A stretch of 64,000 bases of DNA from Hemicordylus capensis (lineage: Eukaryota; Chordata; Lepidosauria; Squamata; Cordylidae), in the NCBI RefSeq assembly GCF_027244095.1, contig NC_069662.1, forward strand, positions 13,728,501 through 13,792,500, written 5' to 3'. Positions 1 to 13,500 of the stretch are shown here, in pieces. A program made the position numbers and the translations under genes. Each line of letters begins with the position of its first letter. Position 1 is the first letter of the stretch. The notes beneath the pieces are model-generated. The model searched no databases. It saw nothing but the letters and a program-made list of their open reading frames with translations, and was not told where the DNA came from.

Positions 1-606
1 CATTGGCTATGTAGGACACATTGGTGATCTGTACCCACTTGTTATAAAATCAATGAAATACATGAAAATAAAATAAAATAAATCATCTGGATGCATTTAC
101 CAGAAGCCCCTTACTGCATATTTAGTTTTCAACGCACTCAACTCAAGGCCCAATGACCAGCAGGCACTTCGGTCCACAAAGTGTTAACTGAATCCTGTTA
201 TTGCCTGCTAAATAGCACATATTAGTTAGGAGGGAATAAAAAATGTTCTCTTGGATTGTATGGGGACCAGAGGACTGTAGGGAAAGTGTCAATCCACCCT
301 GAAATTATCAAAATCACTATTATTCAGTTCTGCTTCTTGTGGAAGCCCCATGGGTAGCTAGAGGTCATTTAATGATAAGATCGGTTAATTATAACTCAGT
401 AGCTCATACCAGGCTACACTCACTCAGTGTATAAGAATTTTTAAATGCCCGTGTGTAACCTAGAACTCAGGAGAAGTTAACATGAAACAAACAAGGCTCT
501 GTCAAATGGAATTCCTGTGTTGGTAAAGTTCTTTGTGAGTAGTCTTCTCTAGCTGACAAAGCAAGTGTACAGCTTGGGTGAGATTCAAAATTTGCAGGAG
601 CTCAGA
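1..606 (+). other. Conserved 5' flank of V2R copy A
   Basis: This stretch holds no gene. It is the left-truncated counterpart of DNA upstream of copies B (about 20503-21115), C (about 36915-37524) and D (about 58343-58928), and aligns with them almost without gaps. The promoter or an untranslated first exon presumably lies here or further upstream. A TATA-like string near 429-435 is not kept in B or D, so no promoter is called. Confidence 0.7.
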
Positions 607-812
607 ATGGTTTGGTTACTACCATTCCTCCTATATCTGCCTGCTATGTTCAGCAGGCAGAACAACAGGCAAAGACATCTGTGCGAAATTCAGCACAATT
701 CCAAGACAAGTTCCAGAGAAGACATTACCATTGGGGAATTTGTATCCTTCTTACAGGGTGGTGTACTTTTATTCAACTTTACAGTACTACCAGACATATC
801 CACAACAGGATA
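607..812 (+). CDS. V2R-A exon 1 (signal peptide and N-terminus)
   Basis: It begins [16 protein letters not shown], a signal sequence, and contains Cys26, expected to pair with the Cys in exon 2 (NYNC). It ends two bases into a Tyr codon before GTGAGT at 813, so the intron is phase 2. The start ATG is 607-609. Confidence 0.85.
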
Positions 813-3800
813 GTGAGTAGTGCGTTTTTTGTTTTAATGGTTGTATTGGGTCTTTTAGGTAGGGCTGATCTACTGTATGCCTATCTGGTTTAAATTATTC
901 TAGTGGAGATTCATTATCAATGGCAGCTTCTGATATGCCTCGCATGGAGGCTGCAGCATCTAGCCATGGTGTGTGAATGGACCTTAGCAAATCTAATATC
1001 ACAGTCTGATCTTTAATCATTTGCATTCCAAATCTCCTGGGTTTGATCTCTGGCATCTCCAGGCACGGCTGGGAAACTGCTCTGTCTGAAACCAGATTCC
1101 CTGCCAGTCCCAATAAAGAATAGTGACCTAGCTAGACCAATGGCCTGACCAATGGCAACTTGATATGTTTGCATGTCCATACATCATACCAAGCACAATG
1201 ATTTCCAAGGGGGTATATTCGTGTGTATTCAGATGTATGTGAACCAACACTATTCCTAGGGTTCTTGATTGCTCACCCAACTATCAAAAGTTAAAACTTT
1301 CTAAGGAAGCCAGTTCCAGTTGACACTTACTCAGGAGTTGTATTTTCACATTTTCAGTTTTAAATAGTTTTTCTCTATTTTGGTTAGAAGTGGGACAATC
1401 ATCCTTTAGGAAAAGGACATATAGCAGCACAGTATAGCTCAACGTTGACTGGAAAAAGAAACTGGCAGGCATACGGTACAAGGATGCAGAAGTGTAGGGA
1501 GAGAGCAGCTAAATAGAACTGGTGCAGTAAGGAAGCAGCAATTTATGAGACCCTTACCCTCCTCAGGAAGCCCTCTGGGCCACCTGAAAATCTGCACAGC
1601 CCTCAGGGACATATCTTCAGGTGTAACACCTGAAGAGAGGGCTTTTGGGGGAAGGGGAATGTGCAGAAAATTGCTGCTTCCCTGCTGAGCAGGTGCAGTT
1701 AGTTAGGCAGTTCTGTTAGATGGCTTTCTTGCTGCACCACTGAATCCTTTCTCTCTATGTCAGCAACATTCCCCGATGTTTGGGCAAAACCCTTGTGGTT
1801 GTCCGTGCACTGGAGATAGCGCTTCTGCTAATGTCATAGGTGTTCAGCTGTGTATGCAGGGAACAGGGGATAGAGAGGACCTCATTCAGGTCTGTCATAA
1901 TACTCCCTCTCTCCCCTGCCAAGCGGTTACAATAATGGTTTATGGTGGAGGGGTGGGGGTTTGCATCCGGACAGACAGTGGATAATACTCTTTTTATTCC
2001 TCCCCAATTGTTCTTTCCAGTGCATGACTCTACTCCTGCCTCCCCTGAGTGGAGGCTGTCTTTGAAGCTCTATTAGAGTCAAAACCTCTGAAAGGAAAAT
2101 CAGACACACCAATACAAATATTCTCAGCAGGAATATTGATCGGTATTGCTACATCTTTCACATTAACCTATGATCTTAGGAACTCACCCTCATATTGTCG
2201 AAATGGAGAGGATGCCACCTTTTCTTTATGGAGGGCAGCAGCATCTCTAAGACCTCCTTTGTCATACAGCTGTATGACAAATGGCGATAGTAAAGTATAG
2301 ATCAGTGGTAGAGCATCTTTTTTTCATGCAGTGGGTTCAAGGTTCAATCCATGACACCTCCAGGTCGGGCTGGGAAAGACTCCAGCCTGGAACTTTGGAT
2401 AGCCATCACCAGTCAATGTAGACACCACTGAGCAATAGTCTGACTCGGATTAGAGCAGTTTCCTATGACCCTAGGAATTCATGAAGGGGAGCTTCTCCCA
2501 ATGGCTGCATATCAACAATGGGGAAAGATGTACTGGCTGCATATCTGTATGTCAGGAAAAATATACAGCTAGTCTTAAAGTCATTCAACTATGTTTGTTT
2601 GTTTAACACATTTGTATTCTGCCCAAAATGCAAGTCTGGGCGGTTTACAACAAAACAATAAAAAGAACCAATAAAAAGATTAAAACATTTCAACCATTAA
2701 AATTTAAAATGTTAAAACAATTAAAAACACAATCAAACTATTATATGTTGTCTTCCATACTTGCAAGCAGAATAAATAGAAATGCAATAGACTTGTTTTG
2801 CTGATCTATGCATGTAAAACTACATTAAAATCTCTTTACAGTTTAATGCCTAAAAATTACCAGCATGTTCTTGCCTTCATCTTTACAATTCAAGAGATCA
2901 ACAGGAATGACCACCTCTTACCCAATATCACACTGGGATTTGAAATCTATGACAATGTTTTCAATCCGCTGAAAGCCGTTGGGAACACTCTGCAGTTCCT
3001 CTTCACAGGGCAGGGGAATCCCTTGAATTACAACTGTGACGGGAAGCAGCAGCTAGTCCTTGCCATTGGTGGGCTCACCTCCCCAAATTCCATGCAGATG
3101 GCCAGTGTCTTCAGTACCTACAAGATCCCACAGGTATGTCTGTTCCTAGCGATGACTAGCTGTAGTCATTCAGAAATGGCTACGTTCCTGAGGTAGCTCA
3201 GTTTGGAAGCAGCTTTTGAGAAGACAAGGCTTCTCAAGTGGAAGACAAGTGGAAAACAAGTGGAAGACAAGTGGAGAACATTTGTTTTTGTTCCTAAAGG
3301 AGAAAGCAAGAGGGCAAGCAAACAAACCAACAAGGGGGAAAGGACAAGGTAAGTTTGTTAGGGCTAGTCTTTTATAGGGTTTAATTTCTGGTTGTACCCC
3401 TACTAATTGTGCAAAGAGGCACCTTTTTGATGTGGTGATGATTCTCTTTATTTAGCAGGGGTAGAGTAACTGGCACAATCTAACCGCAGCACAGTACCTT
3501 CAATGACTGTTGCTGTTGTCTATATTTCTTTTTACATTGTGAGCCTTTCAGGGACAGGGATCCACCTTATTTATTTATTATTTCTCTTTGTAAACCACTC
3601 TGGAAACTTTTGCTGAGAAGTGGTATAGAAATATTTGTTGTTGTTGGCTGGCTAGGGGTTCATTTTTGACAGGGCAGTTTCAATTTCAGTTTCAGTTGTG
3701 CCTAGAGAGAAAATGGGTGGGGATTAGCTACATCTTTGCTCTGAAGGTGGCTCAGTTTGGAGGCCACCCTTGAGAAGACAATGCTGAGACAAGGGCAGTT

Positions 3801-4528
3801 TTTCTTTTTGGAGATCTGTGAGCAGCAGTTTGGTAACAGACATCAAATGAGTTTTGTGAGGGGTTTAGTAGGGAAGTTGCATGTGGGCCCAGAAGTGGTC
3901 TCCCTTTATCAGAAACGAGACACCAAGCATGAGAAGGTGAGTCCTGCCCCACTTTTGTAACTTTCCTGGAGGAAGAGCTTGATACCTTTAATTAGATGAT
4001 GATTGCAGCTTAGACCAATCTGTGAAGGAAACAATCTCTATGTCTGCATTCACACAGAACACGAAACCGGAGGCGAAGTGACCTCCAGTTTCAAAAAGAA
4101 AATGAAGTTGCGGTTTTCCTCCCCTGAGAGTGATTTGCACTTTTGGTTTCTAATGAGGACTACCACTTGGATAGTTCCACCAGAGGTCTTGGAACCACAG
4201 TTACAAACCACAGTTTGTTATATGCAAAGGCAGCCACTATATTCTAAATTCTAAATAACCAATAAAACCAGTTATGAAGCAAGAATGCCTGCAGCAGAGG
4301 GGGTGCCTCCCAGAGTGTGACTATCTGCCTGAGGTGCAGAAGTTGTGGGTGTGCGTTCGGTGAAAACAGCTCCTGGCTCTCAGGTAACAAGTGCATTCAC
4401 TTGAAGCCAAGATGGCGGACCTGGAGAAGCACAGGGAAGCACAGAGGTTTGTGGATGAGACCCACAGGAATGTGATAGAGGCATCCTATTCCCATGCTGA
4501 CAGCTCCTCTGCTCTCATAGATGATGAC

Positions 4529-4564
<36 letters not shown>

Positions 4565-7500
4565 GAATTCGATTTCTATACCGCCCTTCCAAAAAATGGC
4601 TCAAGGCGGTTTACACAGAGAAATAATAAATAAATAAGATGGCTCCCTGTCCCCAAAGGGCTCACATTCTAAAAAAAAAATACAAGCTAGAAACCAGCAA
4701 CAGTCACTGGAGGTACTATGCTGGGGGTGGATAGGGCCAGTTACTCTCCCCCTGCTAAATAAAGAGAATCACCACAGTGAAAGGTGCCTCTTTGCCCATT
4801 TAGCAGGGGATGAAAATCTTAGGGATGCAGGGCATCAGTCTGAAGAAGAGAGGAATGCTCTCTTAGAAGGGACACCTTCCTTGGTAATGCTCCCAAATCC
4901 TCTCACACATAGGATACTCCTCCGGGGATTGGGGGCCTCCTAGTAGTGGGCAATTTGATAATTAGGAACTGGGGAAGGTGAAGAAGAGTGCAACAAAGTT
5001 GATCAGGGACATGGTGCACCTTTCTTATAAGGTAAGTCTACAGTGTCTGGGGCTTTTTAGTTTGGAAAAGGGGTGGCTATGGGGAGACATGATGGACGTT
5101 TATAAAATTATGCATGGAGAAGAGAGAGTGGACAGAGAGAAATCTTTCTCCCTCTCTAACAAATCTCATGGGTCTGAAGGCCAGGTAAAATAGGACCAAC
5201 TAAAGGAAGTCATTTTTCACAGAGAAGAAAATTAATCTATGGAATTCTCTGCTATGGGATGTGGCAAATATAGAACCAAAAAAAAAAAGGCATGCCCTTA
5301 CCTCTTGCCAGTTGGCTTCTCAGAGGCATCTGGTAGGCCACTGTGTGAAACAGCAAGGCTGTTCTTATGTTCTTGAATGGAAAGGTTTTCATCCCCTTCC
5401 AAGTCCTTAGAGTGTTTTCTCAAAAAATTAAGGAATAATTACTCAGTCCACTGTGCAATGTCTTGTTTTCAATACATTATTATTGTCATTTTCTTTCAGT
5501 ATTAGGGCCACAACTCCCCTGAACACATTTTCTTTCAAACTGTGTTTCAACCTTGCCCCAGCTTTCACTTTCAAGTAGGAATAGTCTTTAATCTTTCTTC
5601 ATCCTGTTTAGAATCCTATCCCAGTATAAGACTCAATGGTACCAGTAGTTCCTACTCAAAATAGAAGTATTGTCTTATCTTAAATATTTGATGGAAGCTG
5701 AAATTTAGTGAATTGAAGAAGTAATACTTTGATCAAGAACAAAGGGATGTCCTTGTAATACTCTTTTTAAAAAACAATTTTCCCCCATATAGCTGAGTTA
5801 TGGATCTTTTGACCCTGTGCTAAGTGACCAAACCCGGTTCCCTTTTTTCTTCCGGATGGTTCCAAGTGAAGACCTTGAATATATCGGGATTATTTTGCTG
5901 CTGAAGCATTTCAAGTGGAATTGGATTGGTCTGCTCACATCAGATGATGACAGTGGAGAAACATTTCTTCAAAATATGAGACCAAGACTTCTCCAGAGCA
6001 ATATTTGTATTGCTTTGGCACAATCCATTCCAAAAGTAACAAGTCGCACTTTAAATACACACACTAAAAAAATGCTGTTGGAAATAGCTAATGCTGTCTG
6101 GAAGGAAGCAAAGATGAATGTGGTTCTTGTCCATGGGAATAGTCATTCTATGGAGGGTTTACGAATAATCTTAGAATCCTACGAATTTCATCTTAAGCTT
6201 CCATTGGAGAGAGTGTGGCTCATAACTGCTCAGTGGGATTGCACAACTCTTTCTTCATGGGATAAATTCACAGGGAAATCCTTCAATGGTTCTTTGTCAT
6301 TCACACTTCACACAAAAGTGGTTCCAGGATTTCAGGACTTTCTTGAGAACATAACTCCATACCAGTCTATGATCTATTTCATCCATCAGTTCTGGATGTT
6401 TGCATTTTTCTGTTCACTCCCAAAGCATGGCTTATATGTTCCAAATCAAGACAACTGCACTGGGGAGGAGAAACTGGGGAGCCTTCCTGAATCTGTGCTT
6501 GAAATGGGCATGTCTGGGCAGAGCTATAACATCTACAATGCTGTTTATGCTGTAGCACATGCTCTCCATTCTATGTATTCACTGAAAGCTAAACAGAAAG
6601 AAATGGAGAAACACGGGGGAAAGAGTCTTTTGTTGTGGCCTGTATGTTTCCTCCGCTTTGTTTCCATGTCACTTCTCATTGTATTAGTTCATAACTCATA
6701 ATAGCAGTTGTGAAATAATGTCTGATTGTGGCATGCAGTTCCTGACATCCTGATTAGCAAAGCACTGGTGAAGCAGTGTGAGTTGGTTTAGGCTGAGAGA
6801 GAAGAAACTCACTCAGAATCACACAGAATCACCCATGATCTTCATGGCTAAATGGAGATTTGAATTTGAATTTGAAAAATTCAATTGGAAATCAAATCAA
6901 ATTGCCCTTTTAAGGGAAGAGACAATTATTATGTTTTCAACAAAAATAAATTTCAGGAAGCAAACCTTATATCAAACATCTTGTAAATGTTTATTCAATA
7001 TTCAGTATTGTTTTATGTTTTAATATGGCTGATACCCATTCCACAATAAGGTAAATGGATATCAGTTTTTCCAAAAGTCTTTCCCTTTGTTATAATTATC
7101 CCCAAATTGCTTTGTATATCAATTTATATTTGAATATTCACTGCTGTAAGATCCTGTACTATTCTTCAACAGAAATTGCTATTGCTTCCAGTGGCTTCCT
7201 ACCAATATAAACATGCTTAAAGGTATATTCCTGATAGGTATATAGTATTTCTTCTCAGTGACATCTTCCAGTTGGTGATCAAGGGATTTGTTGTTAAAGT
7301 GATAATGTTAATGCAATTTTCCACAATTTGACCCAGGGTGTGAACTTTTTCTCCTCCCAATTAGCTTCATGCTTTTCTGAGCAATATCCATTTCAACAAT
7401 AGTGCTGGGGAAGAAATCTTTTTTGATGAGGAAGGGAGCCTGCCGTCAGGATACGATATCATCAACTTGGTCGCATTCCCCAATGACACCTTCCAGAAAG

Positions 7501-10500
7501 TCCAAACTGGAAGGATGGATCCCCTCGCTCGTGAAGGAAAAAGGTTCACCATGGATGGAAGTGCTACTGTATGGAACCACAAGTTTAAAGAGGTATGGAG
7601 ACCTGTCCCGCCTCACCTTGCTAGTTTCTCTGACTTTAAGGGGTTTTCTCACAACCCAGCTCCAATATCAGGAGTCAAGAGGGTTGGGAGGGAGAAATGG
7701 GCTGAAAGGAATGGAGTGCCCTGATGGGGGTGCTCTGTTTCTCTCCTCTGGGCAAAGTTCCAGGGGTCTCAGATTGAGGACTCCAGCAGTAGGGTCCAGG
7801 TGACCTCCCCCACTCCCTGACAGAGGAAATTATAAGCCTGACCCCAGATTTGCCTTGACCATGTTTGATGCCTCTGACCTCTTTTTGTCTGCCTGCAGTC
7901 AGACCCACCTTGGCTTTTGCCTGGTTCAGGGAGTAGACCCCTATTCCATACTCTTCATATGTGGATATTTGGTTTTGAGAATAATAGAAGGGGTGGGCGG
8001 AATCGGAACACAGAGGCGTAACAATAGGGGGGCAGGGGGGCACGTGCCCTAGGCGCCACTCTTGCTGGTCACGTGGGGGGCTCCAAAAAGTCCCATCTCC
8101 CCCCCCCCCCCCGCCGATCTCTTTTTTAAAAATTATTTATCGGCAGTCAAAGGAACGCGTGGCGCCCCCTCCCACGAGCGGACCCTGCCGCGGCCGCCCG
8201 CACCCCCCCCCCCATTTCATTGTTTGGGAAGAAGAAGGAAGGCAGCAAGAGCAAGGCTTCTAGCAGAGCCCCCGCTTGTGCTCGCTTTTCCTCTCGCAGG
8301 AGCTGTTTACGGTTTGGCTCCTGGGTAACCCACCCACCCACTGACTTCACCACACCAGTGAGAGCTGAACTCCTGGGGGATGGAGGCTCCCTCGCAGGAT
8401 GGCCCGCCGATAAGCCTCGCTCGGTCTCAGAAGAAATGCTTGTTGTGCTTTGAGCGAGGGAGGGGCAAAGGCGTACACGCGCTCCGGGAGCTCCCCTTGC
8501 CAGGGCGGCTGCTGCTGCTTCCTTTGCTCAGAGAAGCCACAAGCGGCGGCTAGGGTGTTTCTCTGGGCTTGCAGCTGCACGGCCAAGCCGAGAGACTTTG
8601 GGAAGAGAAAGAGCCATTATGATGTTGGGGCGCAGAGAGACCACTTCTCCAGATGAACCGCCAGGTCAGTACAGCCGTTTTTGCCCTGCTGTTTGGTAGA
8701 GTGAGTCCCTCCACACCAGTTCCGCTCCATACTGTTGCAGCGCCCGTTGCCTTCCTGTGAAAAGCCCCAGTCAGCACAGAGACAGTCAGCAGGATCAAGT
8801 GCTGCCGGGCTGTGAACTCTGTCCCACGATCCACTCGCCGCGGAGAGACAGAGGGTGGCACAAAGGCCCTGGCGTGCAAGGATTCTGCCCCCCGCCTCCG
8901 ACTCCACGCCACTCCAGGGATCTCGCGCGCACTGCTTGAGCAAATCTGGTACTTGCAAGCCGCTCGTCCGCCCACGCGTGTGCCATTGCCAGAGGCATGT
9001 CCTTTCCTGTGCTAGGGGGGAAACGGGCATGGTATTTCTAAGATCAAAACATTTTTAACCAGGGAATCCAACTACACATCCCCCCGCCCCATTTAATACA
9101 TTTCTGTGCCATCAAAGTATACACTCTCATGCTGGTTTACAACCAACAAAAAATAAAACAAAAACAGTTAAAACATAAGTTGATGTCGGCGATGCAATGC
9201 ACCTATTAACTCTGTCTGCAGTTTAAATAAGGATTGATAGGGAGAGTTTAAATAAGGACAAAATGTGTGTGCATCCATTGTTGATTAACAAATAGACCTT
9301 TCTTATAACAACATCAGAGCAACTGAAGAAGGCAGAAGTTGAAACGTATTGCACATTATATTTCTGTTTGTTAATCAACAATAAATGTATTCTATTCTTT
9401 TTTATTAACTGTCTCTTTCTGGGGCTCCAGAAAATACTTGTATGGAGTTCTCTTTGCAGCTTTAGAAATAGTCAGTCTCTGTGTGTGTGTTGTGTGTGTG
9501 TGTGTATATATATAAAAATATGTAATGAGTGTGTGTGTATGTATATGTATGAATGAATAAATGTATGCATGCATGATGCAGAGATAAAGGGATAATTTAA
9601 ATAGAGACAACATATGTGTACACAGCTGCAGATGTATTTATTCTCATATATATATATCAACACACAAACACATATTCATTTTCTTGATCCTATCACTATG
9701 AAAATACACATTTCGTGTTAGTAAGTAAGCCCCTTTGGTAAGTAGGTAAGTAAGCCCCTTTGAACTTAAAGGGACTTACTTCTGAGTAAATAAATTCAAG
9801 TTGATTTAAGTGGGGGAAAAGGTTTAAGGTTTTTCTGAAACATGTTTGTCAGTCAGATGTATGTTGGGGGGGCCACGGGGGGGCGCAATTTCAGTGCTTG
9901 CCCCGGGCGCCATTTTCCCTAGTTACGCCTCTGTCGGAACATTCTTCCTTCTTGCTCCTGTTAGATGCAGCCCCGTTCCCGATGTGTTGAGAGCTGCCAT
10001 CTTGGATCCAGCAGGATTGCCCAGCAGGGAAGACAAGTTTGTTGTTATGATTGTGCTCAGTGTCCTGCGGGGAGGATTTCAACACAGACCGGTAAAAATA
10101 TGTATATTGGGAAACCAAATCCAAATGTTTAAAATTCTCTATCTTATTTTCTACATCAAATAGATGACTGAATTTCTCAACATACTTCTGTTGAACTCAA
10201 GTATTAGTGCCAAGATCTGAGGATTTTATTTAGTCTGGCAAATCTTTTCACTTGAAAAACTTTCCCTACGCCTTCTCCAGGAGCAGCAATCTGCCCTCTG
10301 CAGCATCATCTAGGACTTAATCTTCAGGTATTAGCACCCTTGCACGGAAAAGAAACATTTTGTTTTCTTCAACTAAATTCTCAGAATATCTAGGCTTTTC
10401 ATGTGAAGCCAAAATCTGTAACCATTCCAAAATTAGAAAGAGTTTATGCAGGATAGAGACTATGGCATTTATGATGAGCATTCCTTTAGTTTAAGTTTTC

Positions 10501-13500
10501 AGGTGCTGGCCTTTGCAGAAGAATATCCTGGATTCTTTGAAAGTTAAAACAATAAGCTTCAGTGGCCAATGTTCCCATTAGAAAAAGTTGATGCTAGGTG
10601 ATATGCATTGATGCTGCTGAAGGGGTCAACGAATGGAACACTGCTACTCACTTGGGGACAGTGAATTTGGATGATTGCCCCTTCCCCCCAGAAGCATTCT
10701 TCACCAGTTGGAAATATGTCCCTGAGGGTCATATAGCTCTCAGGGACATAGTTTTGACTGGTGCAGAGCACTTCTGGGGGAAGGAGAGATCATCAAAAAT
10801 TATTCTCTCTTTCATAGGTGCTGGTGCTGTATTACCCTTCATAGGTAGTACCAGCATTTTGCAACTCAACATTTCTGCCAATATAGACAAAATAAAACAA
10901 TGCCAAAAAAATGCCTAAAATGGCACAGTGCCTACTAATGAGAAACATCAACTGTTCTGCTCCTGAATATGGACAAAGAGATTTTATCTTATTTATTGGT
11001 TTTGTTTTTTTAATTTCCATGTTGCCTCTTTTTAAAATTCTATGTATAATAGGGAAGTGCAAAACATTTTGGGTGTTCCAGCACCGAAACGAAAAACCCA
11101 ATCACCATCCTGAAATATTTGGGAGCCGAAACAAATCGCCCTTGTTTCGGTTCCGAAAATGTTGTCGTTTCGGCCCTCCATTTTGTGACCGAGAACGTGC
11201 TTCTCCTTTCTCCTCCAATTTGAGTTCTGATGTGTGCTTGAATTTCCTGCCTTTCAGCCTCCCATTGACTTAAATGCAAGTTCTGATGTGCAAAATAATG
11301 CCCATATTTGGCTCTACAGGAGCCAAATTAATCCCACATTAGCTAAGGGGAGATGGAGGAGGGGGCAAGTGGGGGGGGATTTTGTGAGATGTTTTCAGGA
11401 GGGTATTAAAGGACCAGCAGCCATTTCTTCCTTGCTGCTGCCTTGTGTGGGGAGAGAGCTCTTTTGCATGATTGCTCAGCCTTGCCATCCCACATCCACC
11501 ATTGCCTCCAACCATTGTTCAGCATTGCCACCATTGCCACCTTTTTTTCTCCAGCAATTTTTTTAATTGAGAAAAAGAAGAGGAATCCATCTTTTATTCC
11601 TTCTGTCTTGCTAACACGGAAAGCCTGCTACCTGAGCCATCCTTGGACCTTGGCTGAGCCATCCTTGGACCTGGGGGATCTAACACAGGCTTCTTTGGAA
11701 GAGGTCTAATGATTGCCTCCTTAAGACAAGGAGGCATCCTGCCCCCCTCATAGGAGCATTCATGATTACCAACAGGCTTTCTACAACAGCCCACCTGCTA
11801 GATCGAACAAGCCATGTTGGAGAAGGATCAAGTGAACAAGTGGTAGGCCTCACTGCTCCAAGCAGCTTGTCAACCTCCTCAGGAGTTACAAACTGAAATT
11901 GATCCAGTCAAATCACATAAGAGGAGTTTTTGGGCACCTCCAGTTCAGACACCAAATTAATTGTGGTTTCTCCATTTAGGTCTGCCCGAATCCAAGAGAT
12001 TTTATCTGCGAAAAACTCAAAAAACACATCACAGTGGGAAACTGATGACTCCAAATTCTGGTTCAAGGTGGAGGGGCGGATACTAGTCCCTTCACAACCC
12101 TGAACAACTCCACTGGACGTGAACTCGCAGAGGCAATGTGGGCAGAAAAGAACCACCTGTTTGCTGCGCGTGTTACCTAAGCATAGATCTTTAGATGTGC
12201 TTTATGTCGCTATCTGTCGGATACGGGTCTTTCTCCACTTGTGCTCCAATCGCCTGCCTTGCCACTTCAGCCCCTGTAGATCTTCCGTATACCAAAAGGG
12301 GCCAATTTTGAAGCGGGTCAAAGGGGACGCTTGGGAGCAATTGTGTCTACTGCCCTGGTGAGCAAGTTGTTCCAATTCTCAACCAGGGTGTCAACAAGAT
12401 CACCGGCAAAGCCAACACTGAATCCTTTCAAGGCTTCTTGGAATCCTACTGGATCCACTAACCTCTTTGGGCGAAAAATTCTAATAGGCCCCTCGCCCTG
12501 GTGGAGGTGGGAAGTGCTTGTAAGTCCAATCTTAACCATCCATGACAATGGGGAAATCACAGGCGTGCCCACCCTGATCAGTCAAAGACCAAATCAAGCA
12601 TGTGACCTGCAATATGCATCGGTCCAGAGACCACTTGGGATAGGCCCATAGTTGTCATGGCCGCTATGAACTCCTGAGCTGCCCTGGACAGATTGGTCCC
12701 GAAATGAACTTTGAAGTCCCCCAGCACCAAGAGTCTGGGAGATTCCAATGCGAGTTCTGCAACCAAGTCCATGAGCTCAGTAAAGGAATCTGTAGGGCAA
12801 CGGGGTAATCGGTACACCAACAGAAGTCCCAATCTATCCCTGGTCCCCAAACTTAAATATACACATTCAATATGATCTGATACCCTAACAGGGACCCTGG
12901 TAAGGGAGATGTTAGCCTCCACCTCCCCACCCACGTCCCCTGACCCGCTCCTCTACAGAATATCCTGGAGGGAGAAGCTGGGACCAGACTGGACCACTAG
13001 CCTCCCCCAACCAATTTTCACTAATACATACCAGGTCGGCTCCTTCATCCATGATCAAATCAGGGATGAGTTTAGGTTTATTTTGGACCATCCTGGCATT
13101 ACAGAGGAACAGGGTAATGCTATGTGGATTGTTGGCAGTGCCCCCCCAAGGTCAAAGAGCTGGCAGGACAGCCAGAAGGGGAGACCGCTATTAAATTTCT
13201 GACTACCTTCCCCTGGAATGGCCTGCTGACCTGCCAACATTACTTCTTCTATTCCCCACCACTACCAGGATAGCTGTCCCATAGTCAACAAAGGTGATGT
13301 CAAAGAGATGTGCCAAAAAATTGTGTGCCACCATTGTTGTTGTTGTCATCATCACTCTTTCAACTTGCGGAGATGAGAGGGGGGCAAAACCTCGCTATTC
13401 CACTGGCAGAATGTGTTGTTTAGCAGCATCCTTACTTTACTTGCTTTGGAAACCCAGTTCTCTTCTTTGCAAAGCTCTACTGTTGTTGTTGATGTGTGCT

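Larger units (their letters stand above)
813..2841 (+). other. Intron 1 of V2R-A
   Basis: 2.03 kb. It holds two tRNA-derived SINE copies (about 1009-1180 and 2287-2474) and, next to the acceptor, an AT-rich repeat with a GGGCGGTTTACA core (about 2588-2745). I recognise nothing in 1190-2280, although it is conserved in B and C and mostly deleted in D. Confidence 0.75.
3134..5792 (+). other. Intron 2 of V2R-A
   Basis: 2.66 kb. In order: an 11-bp-period direct repeat of AAGTGGAAGAC words (about 3235-3275), a SINE-like repeat (3293-3645), a conserved short reading frame (3781-3945), an unassigned stretch (about 4000-4290) absent from C, a CR1-type ORF1 fragment (about 4306-4520), a (GAT)n tract with an inverted SINE-like copy (4521-4813) and a CR1-like 3' fragment (4968-5375). 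The last 400 bases before exon 3 hold nothing I recognise. Confidence 0.7.

Noticed and set aside
429-435. TATA-like string upstream of V2R-A
   Set aside because: It is changed in B (TTTTAAGG) and D (GTGTAAGG), and lies 170 bases before the start codon with no other support.
2287-2360. Possible tRNA gene
   Set aside because: A and B boxes are present but there is no cloverleaf I could fold, and the sequence continues into a typical SINE body. The same unit recurs in all copies.
4391-4633. Reading frame ending in a run of aspartates
   Set aside because: The Asp run is the (GAT)n tail of an inverted SINE-like repeat fused by chance to a LINE ORF1 fragment.
8550-9030. Minus-strand frames of 130-140 codons in intron 4 of A
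   Set aside because: They fall in the CpG-rich interior of the hAT element, overlap each other in different frames and match nothing I recognise.
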